NCBI GenBank assembly: GCA_002013415.1
Contig: MAEX01000006.1
Coordinates: 1 to 64,000, forward strand
From: Mycobacterium sp. D16Q14
Lineage (GTDB): Bacteria > Actinomycetota > Actinomycetes > Mycobacteriales > Mycobacteriaceae
Direction of reading: 5' to 3'
Length of the DNA: 64,000 nucleotides
Every line of letters starts with the position of its first letter. Position 1 is the stretch's first letter. Both the position numbers and the translations under genes were made by a program. The notes under the pieces are model-generated. The model searched no databases. It worked only from the letters and a program-made list of their open reading frames with translations, and was not told the origin of the DNA. Below, one piece after another: positions 56,194-64,000 of the stretch.

Positions 56194-57414
56194 ATGGCCA
56201 GCACCCTTCCCACCAATCCGTCACTCGACCGCGTCCGCGGCGATGCGCGTGAACTTCAGCGCGCGGTACGCGCCAAGGATCCCGCGGCGATCGGCACGGT
56301 GCGTCAGCACCACCCGCGGCCGGATATCGCTTTCGCGCGTGAGCTATTCGCGCTGCACGATGCCCAGCTGACGGTGGCCCGCCGCTACGGTTTCACCGGC
56401 TGGCCCGCTCTCGTGCACTATGTGGAGCTTGCCGCCGGGCTCAGCACCGATCCGAGCGCGGTCGATGAACCGGACCTCGGCGCGGCCGACCGGTTCTGCG
56501 CCCTGGCCTCGTTGCGGTACGACGAGGACGACGAACCTCCGCGCTGGCAGGCAGCGGCTGATCTGGTGGCCGCCGATCCCGCGCTGGTGGATCGGCACGT
56601 GTGGGCCGCCGCCTCCGCCGCGGATCCGGTCGCGCTCGCACGTCATCTGGCGGCACACCCGGCACTGGCGACCACGAACGGCGGTCCGTACGGCTGGTCC
56701 CCGCTGATGTACCTGTGCTACGGACGGGCACCGCTGGGCCGCACCGCGAACGCGACGCTGGCGGCCGCGCATCTTCTTCTCGACGGCGGCGCCGACCCGA
56801 ATTCGGGATATCTGTGGCGCGGACTATCCACCCCGTTCACCGCGTTGACGGGCTTATTCGGCGAGGGCGAGCAGGGGCCCGGTCGTCAGCCCCGCCACCC
56901 CTTCGCCGAACCACTGGCCACCGTGCTGTTGCAGCGAGGTGCACATCCGGTGGACCAGCAGACCCTCTACAACAGGATGTTCCGTCCCGACGACTCACAT
57001 CTGGAGCTGCTGTTCTCTCACGGGTTGGCCGATGCCGGTACGAGCCCATGGGAGCGTCGCCTGGGCGAGGCGATGGAGACCCGCGAGCAGATGTGGCGGC
57101 GGCAGGTCGACTGGGCCGCCGAGCATGGGTTCGCCGATCGTCTGGAGCTGCTCGCCCGACACGGAATCGATACCGCGGGTGTCACTCTCGTGACGGCCTC
57201 CTTCCCCACCGACGTCAATGCCCGCGACGACGAAGGTGCGACACCGCTGCACCAGGCGGCCTGGGCCGGTGATCTGGTGCTGATCCGCCGGCTTCTGGAG
57301 GCCGGAGCCGATCGCGCGATGACCGATACCCGCTTCGGGTCAACACCGCTGCAATGGGCAGAGCACGCGTACCAGACCGAGGCCGCAGCACTGCTGCGCG
57401 AGCACACGGGCTAA
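56194..57414 (+). CDS. Ankyrin-repeat protein
   Basis: A 406-residue cytosolic protein. Two ankyrin units are clear: NARDDEGATPLHQAAWAGDLVLIRRLLEAGADR and FGSTPLQWAEHAYQTEAAALLREH at the C-terminus, and weaker units occur around LLLDGGADPNSGYL. The N-terminal 90 residues are helical (ELQRAVRAKDPAAIGTVRQHHP, ARELFALHDAQLTVARRYGFTGWPALVHYVE). A very strong ribosome binding site (GAGGAGG) precedes the ATG. Likely a protein-binding scaffold; partner unknown. Confidence 0.82.
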   Translation: MASTLPTNPSLDRVRGDARELQRAVRAKDPAAIGTVRQHHPRPDIAFARELFALHDAQLTVARRYGFTGWPALVHYVELAAGLSTDPSAVDEPDLGAADRFCALASLRYDEDDEPPRWQAAADLVAADPALVDRHVWAAASAADPVALARHLAAHPALATTNGGPYGWSPLMYLCYGRAPLGRTANATLAAAHLLLDGGADPNSGYLWRGLSTPFTALTGLFGEGEQGPGRQPRHPFAEPLATVLLQRGAHPVDQQTLYNRMFRPDDSHLELLFSHGLADAGTSPWERRLGEAMETREQMWRRQVDWAAEHGFADRLELLARHGIDTAGVTLVTASFPTDVNARDDEGATPLHQAAWAGDLVLIRRLLEAGADRAMTDTRFGSTPLQWAEHAYQTEAAALLREHTG

Positions 57415-57853
57415 GCGGCCGCGGCTTTCACGGCCTTGCCCACCTCGGTACGCAGGAAGGTCAGCCAGGGTTCGAGGACGCTGCGCACCCAGCCGACCGA
57501 TCCCATGACCAGGCCCAGCAGCACGCCGCCGGTGACACCGATGAGCACACCGAAAAGCAAGCGGCGCAGCGTCATATACAGGTGCTCGGCCAGCAGATAG
57601 CCGCCCGTACCCATGGACGCCGTCGTGGTTGGTGGAGACCTCGATGAATGCGTTCCAGACGGTGCTCGGATACGGCACAAAGGTCTGGTTCCAGATACCG
57701 CTCGCCGCTGCCAGCTGCGACGAAGGCGACCACCGACAGCAGCGGCAACGCGGCATTGGTCAGGCGACGGCGCCATTGCGACGGGCGTGCGGAGGCTTCC
57801 TTCGACGCAACGGGCGATTCTTCGGGAGGAACGATGTCAACGAATACAGACAC
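57415..57853 (-). pseudogene. Decayed NitT/TauT-type ABC transporter permease
   Basis: Fragments of one permease are spread over three frames. Frame one (from ATG 57853) gives 47 residues ending LSVVAFVAA; frame two continues SGIWNQTFVPYPSTVWNAFIEVS (about 57705-57620); frame three continues GGYLLAEHLYMTLRRLLFG and MGSVGWVRSVLEPWLTFLRT (about 57605-57440). Two frameshifts are therefore needed, and the gene breaks off at the first cytoplasmic loop, missing the EAA motif and the rest. No ATPase or binding-protein gene is adjacent. It abuts the ankyrin gene end. Confidence 0.8.
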
Positions 57854-57959
57854 TATGCAGACGACTTTCTCGCTACGGGACGGCGTCAGGCAACAGCAGA
57901 GGGTGTCGAAGGCACCCGGTATCGATACCGGCGCAAACCCCGGCCTTCAAGGGTCCGAC
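57854..57959. other. Intergenic stretch beyond the decayed permease
   Basis: This 106-bp gap between the permease remnant and the WxG-protein gene shows no gene or repeat that could be recognised. Confidence 0.4.
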
Positions 57960-59147
57960 TCAGCGCGAACGAAAACCATGCCGCCGCGGCGGCCCGAATT
58001 CGTCGTCGGCGATATCGCCCTCCCATAACCCGATGACCGGGGCGGAACCCTTGGGCAACTCCCCCAGCAGCTCTCGAGTGTTGTCGCTGTTGACGAGATA
58101 CCTTGGGCTGTAGTGCTCATTTTCGTCACCGCGCCGCTGGTTTGCGTGCGCCGGATAGGCGCCCATCATCGGCATCATCGCGCCCCACCCCCGTGTCGTC
58201 GCCCCCGCGCCGATACCGCCGCCATTGGCCACAGTCGGTCCCGCACCGAATGCCGGCATTCGGTCGGGAGAAAGTGGCTGTCGGCTCGTCGGTGTCGCCG
58301 ATTCGAACCCGGCACTGCGGGTTGGGTTTTCACGCCAGAGTGGATCGCGCATCCAGTTCTGGCCCGCATAGACGTCGTCCTCACCAAACTCGTCCGCCTC
58401 CGATCCGGAGGACGTTCCTACCCCGAAATCTCTGCCCCGGAACGGGTTACCCGGTGTTCCCGCCACCGTGAGAGGCAGCTGCAGCGGCGTACCGCTGTTG
58501 GCCGGGGGCACCGCCGACTGCGGGTTCAACTCCGGGCCCCACCGCGCCAGGAATTCCCCGACCCGCTCGGCCTGCTCATCCGCCAGCCGGTCGGACACCG
58601 CATCCGCGTCGGAGCCGGATCCGAACCGGAGTCGTTCCCGAGGGCCGATCAGCTCGGCAACCGCATTGCCGGCCTGCACCGCCGGGCCGCTATACATGGT
58701 GCGCACCTGAGCCAACGCCTGCTCCCACAGGTCGAGGTTCTCGGCGACCGGCGTCGCCCACCCAAGGTCCACACCCATCCGTCCGGCCGGCGCGCCGGCG
58801 GGCGGGGACGCGATCTTCTGTTGCAGTTCACCCGTTGCCCCTGCCAACACCTCCAGGCCAGCGGACAGCGTGAACGCACTCCGGAGCGCAGCACCCGAGT
58901 TTTCGACGTACGCCCGCATGGTGCCCAGTGCTGCCTGCGCCCCGGGGCCGCTCCAACTCTCGTCGATCATCGTGGCCACATCCTCCAGAAAGGTTGCGAA
59001 CAGCGAATCAAGCTCCCCCAGAGTGCTTTTCCATTCGTCGGCGATGCGCTTGATACCCGCGGGCGCCATCCGCGCCTGCATGTCCATGATTGATTCGTGG
59101 CTCCACTTGTCGCCATGCCATTCATCGGGCCGCACGGTGCCGCTCAT
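57960..59147 (-). CDS. WxG-containing putative ESX-secreted protein
   Basis: A 395-residue protein without a signal peptide. Residues 1-115 are predicted helical and contain a W-S-G motif (residues 65-67, MIDESWSGPGAQAALG) between two long helices, as in WXG100 and PPE proteins. From about 115 the chain is Pro/Gly/Asn-rich and probably disordered, with a charged C-terminus (LWEGDIADDEFGPPRR). The ATG at 59147 makes an ATGA overlap with the upstream gene. By analogy with PE-PPE pairs it should form a complex with the product of 59144-59503. EspB-like or PPE-like are both possible; family membership was not verified. Confidence 0.65.
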   Translation of the reverse strand: MSGTVRPDEWHGDKWSHESIMDMQARMAPAGIKRIADEWKSTLGELDSLFATFLEDVATMIDESWSGPGAQAALGTMRAYVENSGAALRSAFTLSAGLEVLAGATGELQQKIASPPAGAPAGRMGVDLGWATPVAENLDLWEQALAQVRTMYSGPAVQAGNAVAELIGPRERLRFGSGSDADAVSDRLADEQAERVGEFLARWGPELNPQSAVPPANSGTPLQLPLTVAGTPGNPFRGRDFGVGTSSGSEADEFGEDDVYAGQNWMRDPLWRENPTRSAGFESATPTSRQPLSPDRMPAFGAGPTVANGGGIGAGATTRGWGAMMPMMGAYPAHANQRRGDENEHYSPRYLVNSDNTRELLGELPKGSAPVIGLWEGDIADDEFGPPRRHGFRSR

Positions 59148-59503
59148 CGCGCCGACGTCCGGGAGCGCTGGGCGGAGCACCTGTCGGTTTCGAGGTAGGC
59201 ATCACCGATGCGCCGGAAGGTCTCGGCGAACTCAGTGAGCGCCGTTCGGTGCTGTTCGAGGACAGCGGCCAGAGATCCCGTCGGCGCCCGGACCGTGTCA
59301 TGGACGACCCGGCCCCACCCTCGGCCTTCTTCGCAGTCGCCGAAGATGGCATGGCTGACCGGCGCGAACGTGTCCAGGCGCGCGATCACCCCCGCAAATG
59401 AGCTCCGCAGCAGCTCACAGCGGGCGGCCAGCGCCTCACAGGTGCCGTCGGCGAGCCGCAGCGTCGTGAGATCGATGTATGTGTCCTGATCGTTGACGGA
59501 CAT
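59144..59503 (-). CDS. Small putative ESX substrate with C-terminal YxxxD motif
   Basis: A 119-residue helical protein without a signal peptide. Near the C-terminus AYLETDR gives Tyr103-x3-Asp107, matching the general ESX secretion signal YxxxD/E, and GWG occurs at 62-64. AGGAG lies 5 bases before the ATG at 59503. It is the first gene of a two-gene operon with the WxG protein and resembles a PE-type partner in layout. Function is unknown. Confidence 0.6.
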   Translation of the reverse strand: MSVNDQDTYIDLTTLRLADGTCEALAARCELLRSSFAGVIARLDTFAPVSHAIFGDCEEGRGWGRVVHDTVRAPTGSLAAVLEQHRTALTEFAETFRRIGDAYLETDRCSAQRSRTSAR

Positions 59504-59510
59504 TGCTACT

Positions 59511-59546
59511 CCTACCTGGTGCAATACGGGTTCGATACCAGGTAGG
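59511..59546 (-). promoter_or_regulatory. Inverted repeat that can hide the ribosome binding site
   Basis: CCTACCTGGT and ACCAGGTAGG are perfect 10-bp arms with a 16-base spacer, in the leader of the YxxxD gene. In the mRNA, the start-proximal arm runs into the AGGAG site, so folding would block translation. It could also be a protein operator. Confidence 0.5.
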
Positions 59547-59640
59547 ACCGCCGACATACACGTGCGGTTCCATCGATTTCAGGCTGTGGATAACTTTCGG
59601 GACGCGCGATCAGCCATTCTCGGCGCCGACAGTGCCCGAG

Positions 59641-60444
59641 CTAACTGCCCTTGGAACCCTTGGAGTCCTTAGTGTCCTTGGAGTCACCGGACTCGGGTGC
59701 GGGATCTCCCCCACCCTCGGTCTGTCCTGGCGAGAAGTCCTCGGGCAGAAGCGCTTCCAAGGCCGCGCCCTTGATCCGCCGGAACGCCCGCCGTGGACGG
59801 CTCTGCTCCAGCACCGCGACCTCCAGGCCACCGAGCACCCGGCCCTCCGCGGAGCCATTAGCCGCGCCGGCCCCGGCCTGCAGTGCCTTCACCGCGAAGC
59901 CCACTGCGTCCTTGAGCGTGGCCCGCTCGGCGTAGCTCTCCTTGAGCGAGTTGATCACCGGCTCGGTGTTTCCGCCCATGACAACCCAGTGCGGCTCATC
60001 GGCGATCGACCCGTCGTAGGTGATCCGGTACAGCACCGGCCCGGTGTCCCGGCCATGGTGGGCCACCTCGCCGACACACAGCTCCACCTCGTACGGCTTG
60101 GCTTGCTCGTTGAAGATGGTGCCGAGCGCCTCGGCGTAGATGTTGGCCAGCTGACGTCCACTCACGTCCCGGCGGTCGTAGGCGTAGCCGCGCATATCGG
60201 CCCACTGAATACCACCGCGACGCAATCGGTCGAACTCATTGAACTTGCCGACAGCGGCGAAACCCACCCGGTCGTACACCTCGCTGACCTTCTGCAACGA
60301 GTTGGACGGGTTCTCGGCGACGAATAGCACTCCGTCGGCGTAGGTGAGCGCCACTACCGATCGACCGCGGCTGATTCCCTTGCGCGCCAGCTCTGAACGG
60401 TCGCGCATGAGCTGCTCGACCGAAGCATAGTACGGAAAGGTCAT
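59641..60444 (-). CDS. prcA: 20S proteasome alpha subunit PrcA
   Basis: A 267-residue alpha subunit of the actinobacterial 20S proteasome, forming the outer gated rings. [45 protein letters not shown] is the conserved N-terminal helix H0 and first strands. The C-terminal 25 residues ([15 protein letters not shown]) are a low-complexity tail encoded by repeated CCTTGGAGTC-like units, longer than in M. tuberculosis. It overlaps prcB by ATGA. Confidence 0.96.
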   Translation of the reverse strand: MTFPYYASVEQLMRDRSELARKGISRGRSVVALTYADGVLFVAENPSNSLQKVSEVYDRVGFAAVGKFNEFDRLRRGGIQWADMRGYAYDRRDVSGRQLANIYAEALGTIFNEQAKPYEVELCVGEVAHHGRDTGPVLYRITYDGSIADEPHWVVMGGNTEPVINSLKESYAERATLKDAVGFAVKALQAGAGAANGSAEGRVLGGLEVAVLEQSRPRRAFRRIKGAALEALLPEDFSPGQTEGGGDPAPESGDSKDTKDSKGSKGS

Positions 60445-61310
60445 GACTTACCTCCCGATTCACGCAATTCTGATTCGGCACGTGCAGCTTCTGTCCGCTT
60501 CTCGATGACCTCGCGCGCGATGCGCTCGATGTCCGCCTCCGGTACCCGGACCGCCCCCCCGGAATCGATCCGAACGGCCGTCGGGAACACCCGGCGCACC
60601 AGATCCGGTCCGCCCGTTGCCGAATCGTCTTCGGCCGCATCGTAGAGCGACTCCACAGCCACCGCCAGGGCACCAAGCGCGTCGCCGCCGCGATTGTATA
60701 GCTTCTTGATCGAGGACTTGGCGAACATCGAGCCCGACCCCACCGCCTGGTAGCCGTCGCTCTCCACGTGCCAGCCACCGGCCACATCGAAAGACACGAT
60801 GCGCCCAGCGGTTTCACCGTCGGGGTCGTCGATGTCGTAGCCCACCAACAGGGGCACCGCCACCAGACCCTGCATGGCCGCCGCGAGATTGCCGCGCACC
60901 AGAGCCGAGAGCCTATTGGCCTTACCGTTGAAGGTCAGCGGCACACCTTCGAGCTTTTCGTAATGCTCCAGCTCGACGGCGTACAACCGCGCGAATTCGA
61001 CGGCGATGGCGGCGGTTCCAGCGATACCGGTCGCGGAGTAGTTGTCGGTGATCTGCACCTTGTCGATATCGCGGTTGGCGATGTAGTTGCCCTGAGTGGC
61101 GCGCCGGTCACCGGCGATCAGCACTCCGCCGCGGTACGTGAGCGCCACGATGGTGGTGCCGTGCGGCAGATTCGCGATCACGTCGCTTGACGCCTTTCCG
61201 ACCGCCGGAAGCAACTCTGGGGCCTGAATCCTCAGGTACTCGGAGAACGACGAAAGGTGCGAGTGTCGGGTGAACTGCTGGGGCGCGATCGAGTCATCGC
61301 GCCAGATCAC
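60441..61310 (-). CDS. prcB: 20S proteasome beta subunit PrcB
   Basis: A 289-residue catalytic subunit with a 51-residue propeptide; cleavage before Thr52 ([10 protein letters not shown]) creates the N-terminal Thr nucleophile. [38 protein letters not shown] and [19 protein letters not shown] are conserved proteasome blocks. The GTG at 61310 overlaps the pup stop by 4 bp (GTGA), so pup-prcB-prcA form a coupled operon. Confidence 0.96.
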   Translation of the reverse strand: MIWRDDSIAPQQFTRHSHLSSFSEYLRIQAPELLPAVGKASSDVIANLPHGTTIVALTYRGGVLIAGDRRATQGNYIANRDIDKVQITDNYSATGIAGTAAIAVEFARLYAVELEHYEKLEGVPLTFNGKANRLSALVRGNLAAAMQGLVAVPLLVGYDIDDPDGETAGRIVSFDVAGGWHVESDGYQAVGSGSMFAKSSIKKLYNRGGDALGALAVAVESLYDAAEDDSATGGPDLVRRVFPTAVRIDSGGAVRVPEADIERIAREVIEKRTEAARAESELRESGGKS

Positions 61311-61501
61311 TGGCCACCCTTTTGGACGTACGCCCGCACGAAGTCCTCGGCGTTCTCTTCCAGCACGTCATCGATCTCATCGAGCAGATCGTCGGTGTCC
61401 TCCGCCAGCTTTTCGCGGCGCTCCTGCCCGGCCGGTCCTCCCAGGTCGGTGACATCGTCCTCGTCACCGCCACCACCGCGCTTAGTCTGCTCCTGCGCCA
61501 T
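61307..61501 (-). CDS. pup: Prokaryotic ubiquitin-like protein Pup
   Basis: A 64-residue disordered tag protein: acidic, with the helix-forming [36 protein letters not shown] and a C-terminal GGQ. The last Gln must be deamidated to Glu by Dop before PafA can ligate it to targets. ATG at 61501; it is followed directly by prcB. Confidence 0.97.
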   Translation of the reverse strand: MAQEQTKRGGGGDEDDVTDLGGPAGQERREKLAEDTDDLLDEIDDVLEENAEDFVRAYVQKGGQ

Positions 61502-61591
61502 CGCTGCCTCCTGACTGCTAGGTCGGTTCTGTTCAGCCTACCGGGCAGTGCCGACGGCGTGACGTTTCGCTGGCGCGGGTCGCCGATCGCG

Positions 61592-63088
61592 TTACGTGGT
61601 GAGCTGATCAACCAGTTCAGCCGCCGAATCGACCGAGTCCAGCAGCGAGCCCACGTGGCTCTTGCTGCCGCGCAGCGGCTCCAGCGTTGGAATCCTGACA
61701 AGCGAATCCCCGCCCAGGTCAAAGATCACCGAGTCCCAGCTGGCGGCGGCAATATCGGCACCGAAGCGGCGCAGGCACTCGCCACGGAAATAGGCGCGGG
61801 TGTCTGACGGAGGCCGAGTCACCGCGTCGAGCACCTGCTGCTCGGTGACCATCCGCTGCATGGATCCGCGGGCGACCAACCGGTTGTAGAGCCCCTTGTC
61901 GAGGCGCACATCGGAGTACTGCAGGTCGACCAGGTGCAGGCGCGGTGCCGACCAGCTCAGGTTCTCGCGCTGCCGGAAACCCTCCAACAGTCGCAGTTTG
62001 GCGGGCCAATCCAGCAAGTCGGCGCATTCCATGGGATCGCGTTCCAACAGATCGAGCACCTTGGCCCACACCTGCAGCACATGGTCGGCCTGCGGATCTG
62101 GGTCGCGGGACGCGACGAGCTCGGCCACCCGCTCCAGGTAGATACGCTGCAGCGCAAGCGCTGTCAGTTCTCGGCCGTCCGCCAGCGCCACGGTGGCCCG
62201 CAGCGACGGATCGCGACTGATCACATGCACCGCGTACACCGGCCGTGCCAGGGCCAGATCCGACAGGTCAGCCCCGGATTCGATCAGGTCCAGCACCAGG
62301 GAGGTGGTACCCACCTTGAGGAATGTCGAGGTCTCGGCGAGGTTGGCGTCTCCGATGATGACGTGCAGCCGTCGATATTTGTCGGCGTCGGCATGCGGCT
62401 CGTCGCGCGTGTTGATGATGCCCCGCTTGAGGGTGGTTTCCAGGCCGACCTCGACCTCGATGTAGTCGGCACGCTGCGACAACTGGAAGCCGGAGTCGTC
62501 ACCGGAGGGCCCGATGCCCACGCGACCAGAACCCGTCACAACCTGGCGGGATACGAAGAACGGGGTGAGGCCCGTGATGATCGCCGAGAACGGCGTCTGC
62601 CGGTCCATCAGGTAGTTCTCGTGGGTGCCGTAAGAGGCACCCTTGCCGTCAATGTTGTTCTTGTAGAGCTGCAGCCGGGCCGCGCCGGGCACGCTGGCGA
62701 CGTGTCGCGCGGCGGCCTCCATCACGCGCTCACCGGCCTTGTCCCAGATGACGGCGTCCAACGGATTGGTGCATTCGGGCGCCGAGTACTCCGGGTGCGC
62801 GTGATCGACGTACAGGCGAGCGCCGTTGGTGAGGATCATGTTGGCCGCCCCAACCTCGTCGGCGTCGACGATGGGAGCCGGGCCGGTGGTGCGCCCCAGA
62901 TCGAAGCCACGGGCGTCACGTAGCGGCGACTCCACCTCATAGTCCCAGCGCGTGCGCTTGGCCCGCTGGATCCCCGACGCCGCGGCGTAGGCCAGCACCG
63001 CCTGCGTGGAGGTAAGGATCGGGTTGGCGGCGGGGTCCGTGGGTGACGAAATGCCGTATTCAACCTCAGTACCGATGATCCGTTGCAT
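61592..63088 (-). CDS. dop: Pup deamidase/depupylase Dop
   Basis: A 498-residue paralog of PafA that deamidates the C-terminal Gln of Pup and removes Pup from tagged proteins. [16 protein letters not shown] holds the ATP/Mg Glu residues; [19 protein letters not shown] holds the catalytic Asp95; [33 protein letters not shown] is shared with PafA. ATG 63088 lies 7 bases after TAGGCT. It stands 90 bp upstream of pup on the same strand. Confidence 0.96.
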   Translation of the reverse strand: MQRIIGTEVEYGISSPTDPAANPILTSTQAVLAYAAASGIQRAKRTRWDYEVESPLRDARGFDLGRTTGPAPIVDADEVGAANMILTNGARLYVDHAHPEYSAPECTNPLDAVIWDKAGERVMEAAARHVASVPGAARLQLYKNNIDGKGASYGTHENYLMDRQTPFSAIITGLTPFFVSRQVVTGSGRVGIGPSGDDSGFQLSQRADYIEVEVGLETTLKRGIINTRDEPHADADKYRRLHVIIGDANLAETSTFLKVGTTSLVLDLIESGADLSDLALARPVYAVHVISRDPSLRATVALADGRELTALALQRIYLERVAELVASRDPDPQADHVLQVWAKVLDLLERDPMECADLLDWPAKLRLLEGFRQRENLSWSAPRLHLVDLQYSDVRLDKGLYNRLVARGSMQRMVTEQQVLDAVTRPPSDTRAYFRGECLRRFGADIAAASWDSVIFDLGGDSLVRIPTLEPLRGSKSHVGSLLDSVDSAAELVDQLTT

Positions 63089-63095
63089 GACGTTC

Positions 63096-63101
63096 AGCCT
63101 A
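63096..63101 (-). promoter_or_regulatory. Leaderless-type -10 box of dop
   Basis: TAGGCT on the minus strand, 7 bases before the ATG at 63088. Confidence 0.5.
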
Positions 63102-63167
63102 GAGAGGTGGGGCTGAACACCACGCCGGGGACTGTTCAGACTCCTCTGCGTGCCACCGAATCGGCAT

Positions 63168-63173
63168 TAGCGT
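63168..63173 (+). promoter_or_regulatory. Leaderless-type -10 box of the methyltransferase gene
   Basis: TAGCGT is followed by 7 bases and the ATG at 63181. Confidence 0.45.
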
Positions 63174-63180
63174 CGGCCTC

Positions 63181-64000
63181 ATGAGCCACCCCGAGAAGAT
63201 TCATGTCGATCTCAGTGGAGCACCGCAGACGATGCTGGCGACCTTCTATGCCAAGGCTCTGGATGCCGATCTACCCGAGCCGATCCTCGGCGACCGGCTG
63301 GCCCGCGATATCGCCGACCGCATCGACTACGACTGGTCCAAGACGACCATCACCGCGCGCAGGTCCCCCGCCGTGACGACTCGCTCCGCGCACTTCGACA
63401 GCTGGGCCCGGGCATTTCTGTCCAGACACGCCGAGGCCGTCGTGCTGCATCTGGGGTGTGGTCTCGATGGTCGCTTCTTCCGTCTCGACCCCGGCCCGGG
63501 GATCGAGTGGTACGACGTCGACTATCCCGATGTGGCGTCACTGCGCAGCCAGCTCTATCCCACACACGACAACTACCATGTCGTCTCCGCATCGGTGACC
63601 GATCCGGCGTGGCTCGCGCACATCCGGGGTGACCGCCCGGTGCTGGCGATCGGCGAAGGACTGACGATGTATCTGACGGAGGCGGACGGCATCGCACTGT
63701 TTCGCCGCATCGTTGACCACTTTCCCTATGGGGAACTGCAATTCGATGCGTTCAACAGGTTCGGCATCAAGACACAGTGGTCGAATGCGGTGGTGCGTCG
63801 CTCCGGAGCGACGCTGTATTGGGGCATCGACCGCCCCGAGGACCTCATTCGCGCGATACCCACGCTGCAACTACTCCAATGGGAGTCGCCGTTCGATTCG
63901 GAGGCCTTCCGGCAGACCAAGACCGCGTATCGGCTTCTGGCGAAGGCGATGTCGCTGTCCCCGACGCTGCGATATATGGCGCAATACCACCGCTACGCGT
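63181..64000 (+). CDS. SAM-dependent methyltransferase (LCM-like), cut by the window end
   Basis: At least 273 residues with no stop before the window ends. IHVDLSGAPQTMLATFYAKALDA, VVLHLGCGLDGRFFRLD (SAM loop), WYDVDYPDVASLRSQLYP and VLAIGEGLTMYLTEADG match leucine-carboxyl-methyltransferase-like enzymes, often found with polyketide and natural-product genes. It faces away from dop. Distinct in sequence from the methyltransferase at 23862. Substrate unknown. Confidence 0.82.
   Translation, partial: MSHPEKIHVDLSGAPQTMLATFYAKALDADLPEPILGDRLARDIADRIDYDWSKTTITARRSPAVTTRSAHFDSWARAFLSRHAEAVVLHLGCGLDGRFFRLDPGPGIEWYDVDYPDVASLRSQLYPTHDNYHVVSASVTDPAWLAHIRGDRPVLAIGEGLTMYLTEADGIALFRRIVDHFPYGELQFDAFNRFGIKTQWSNAVVRRSGATLYWGIDRPEDLIRAIPTLQLLQWESPFDSEAFRQTKTAYRLLAKAMSLSPTLRYMAQYHRYA

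Noticed and set aside
59521..59550. GGTTCGAT-like stretch resembling a tRNA T-loop and a possible phage attachment site
   Set aside because: The flanking bases do not pair as a T-arm, there is no acceptor stem, and no integrase gene is near; the palindrome explains the pattern better.
1..64000. CRISPR arrays, insertion sequences, rRNA and tRNA genes
   Set aside because: No regularly spaced repeats, transposase motifs or structured RNA genes were seen on either strand.

Overview
The window reads as chromosomal DNA of a rapidly growing mycobacterium, most likely of the Mycobacteroides abscessus-chelonae group. This rests on high G+C, ESX-3 genes, the Pup-proteasome locus, rbpA, MmpS/MmpL proteins, F420-type PPOX proteins, and a gene order that largely follows M. 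tuberculosis Rv2050-Rv2112c with different accessory inserts. The species is inferred from gene content and was not checked by a search. No rRNA, tRNA, CRISPR array or intact insertion sequence was seen.

Layout. 0-4.7 kb: the distal end of the ESX-3 operon (espG3, eccD3, mycP3, eccE3), closed by a strong hairpin. 4.8-12.9 kb: a secreted CocE-type lipoprotein hydrolase, two small enzymes or hypotheticals, an alkanesulfonate uptake and oxidation operon (ssuC-ssuB-ssuA-ssuD), a Cys-rich small protein and a small secreted protein. 13-24.8 kb: an envelope-lipid cluster, with a single-module reducing polyketide synthase (2134 aa) and a type II thioesterase on the minus strand, facing away from mmpS-mmpL and a SAM methyltransferase on the plus strand. 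24.8-31.7 kb: rbpA, an SDR, separate ppm1 and lnt genes (lipoprotein acylation and polyprenol-phosphate mannose), an amidohydrolase, FxsA and two PPOX proteins.

31.7-42.6 kb: aerobic cobalamin synthesis, with cobN facing cobG-cobH-cobIJ across a 33-bp palindromic gap and cobL-cobM-cobK on the opposite strand, followed by an SDR and a PPOX gene as in Rv2073c-Rv2074. 42.6-53.1 kb: pepE, a 5'-3' exonuclease, a DUF4333-type protein, helY, tatC, tatA, pafC, pafB and pafA. 53.3-59.5 kb: an accessory block lying between pafA and the proteasome genes. It holds a GT4 glycosyltransferase, an amidase, an ankyrin-repeat protein, a decayed ABC permease and a two-gene operon whose proteins carry YxxxD and WxG signatures of ESX substrates. 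59.6-63.1 kb: prcA, prcB, pup and dop. The window ends inside a methyltransferase gene.

How the genes work together. PafA attaches Pup to targets, Dop deamidates Pup and removes it, PrcAB degrades the tagged proteins, and PafBC is the DNA-damage regulator encoded in the same neighbourhood. The most unusual signals are a roughly 30-bp element found at four places inside coding sequence, the ESX-like gene pair with a hairpin over its ribosome binding site, the symmetrical cobN/cobG promoter, and at least ten start codons placed 6-8 nt after a TANNNT box, which suggests leaderless mRNAs.
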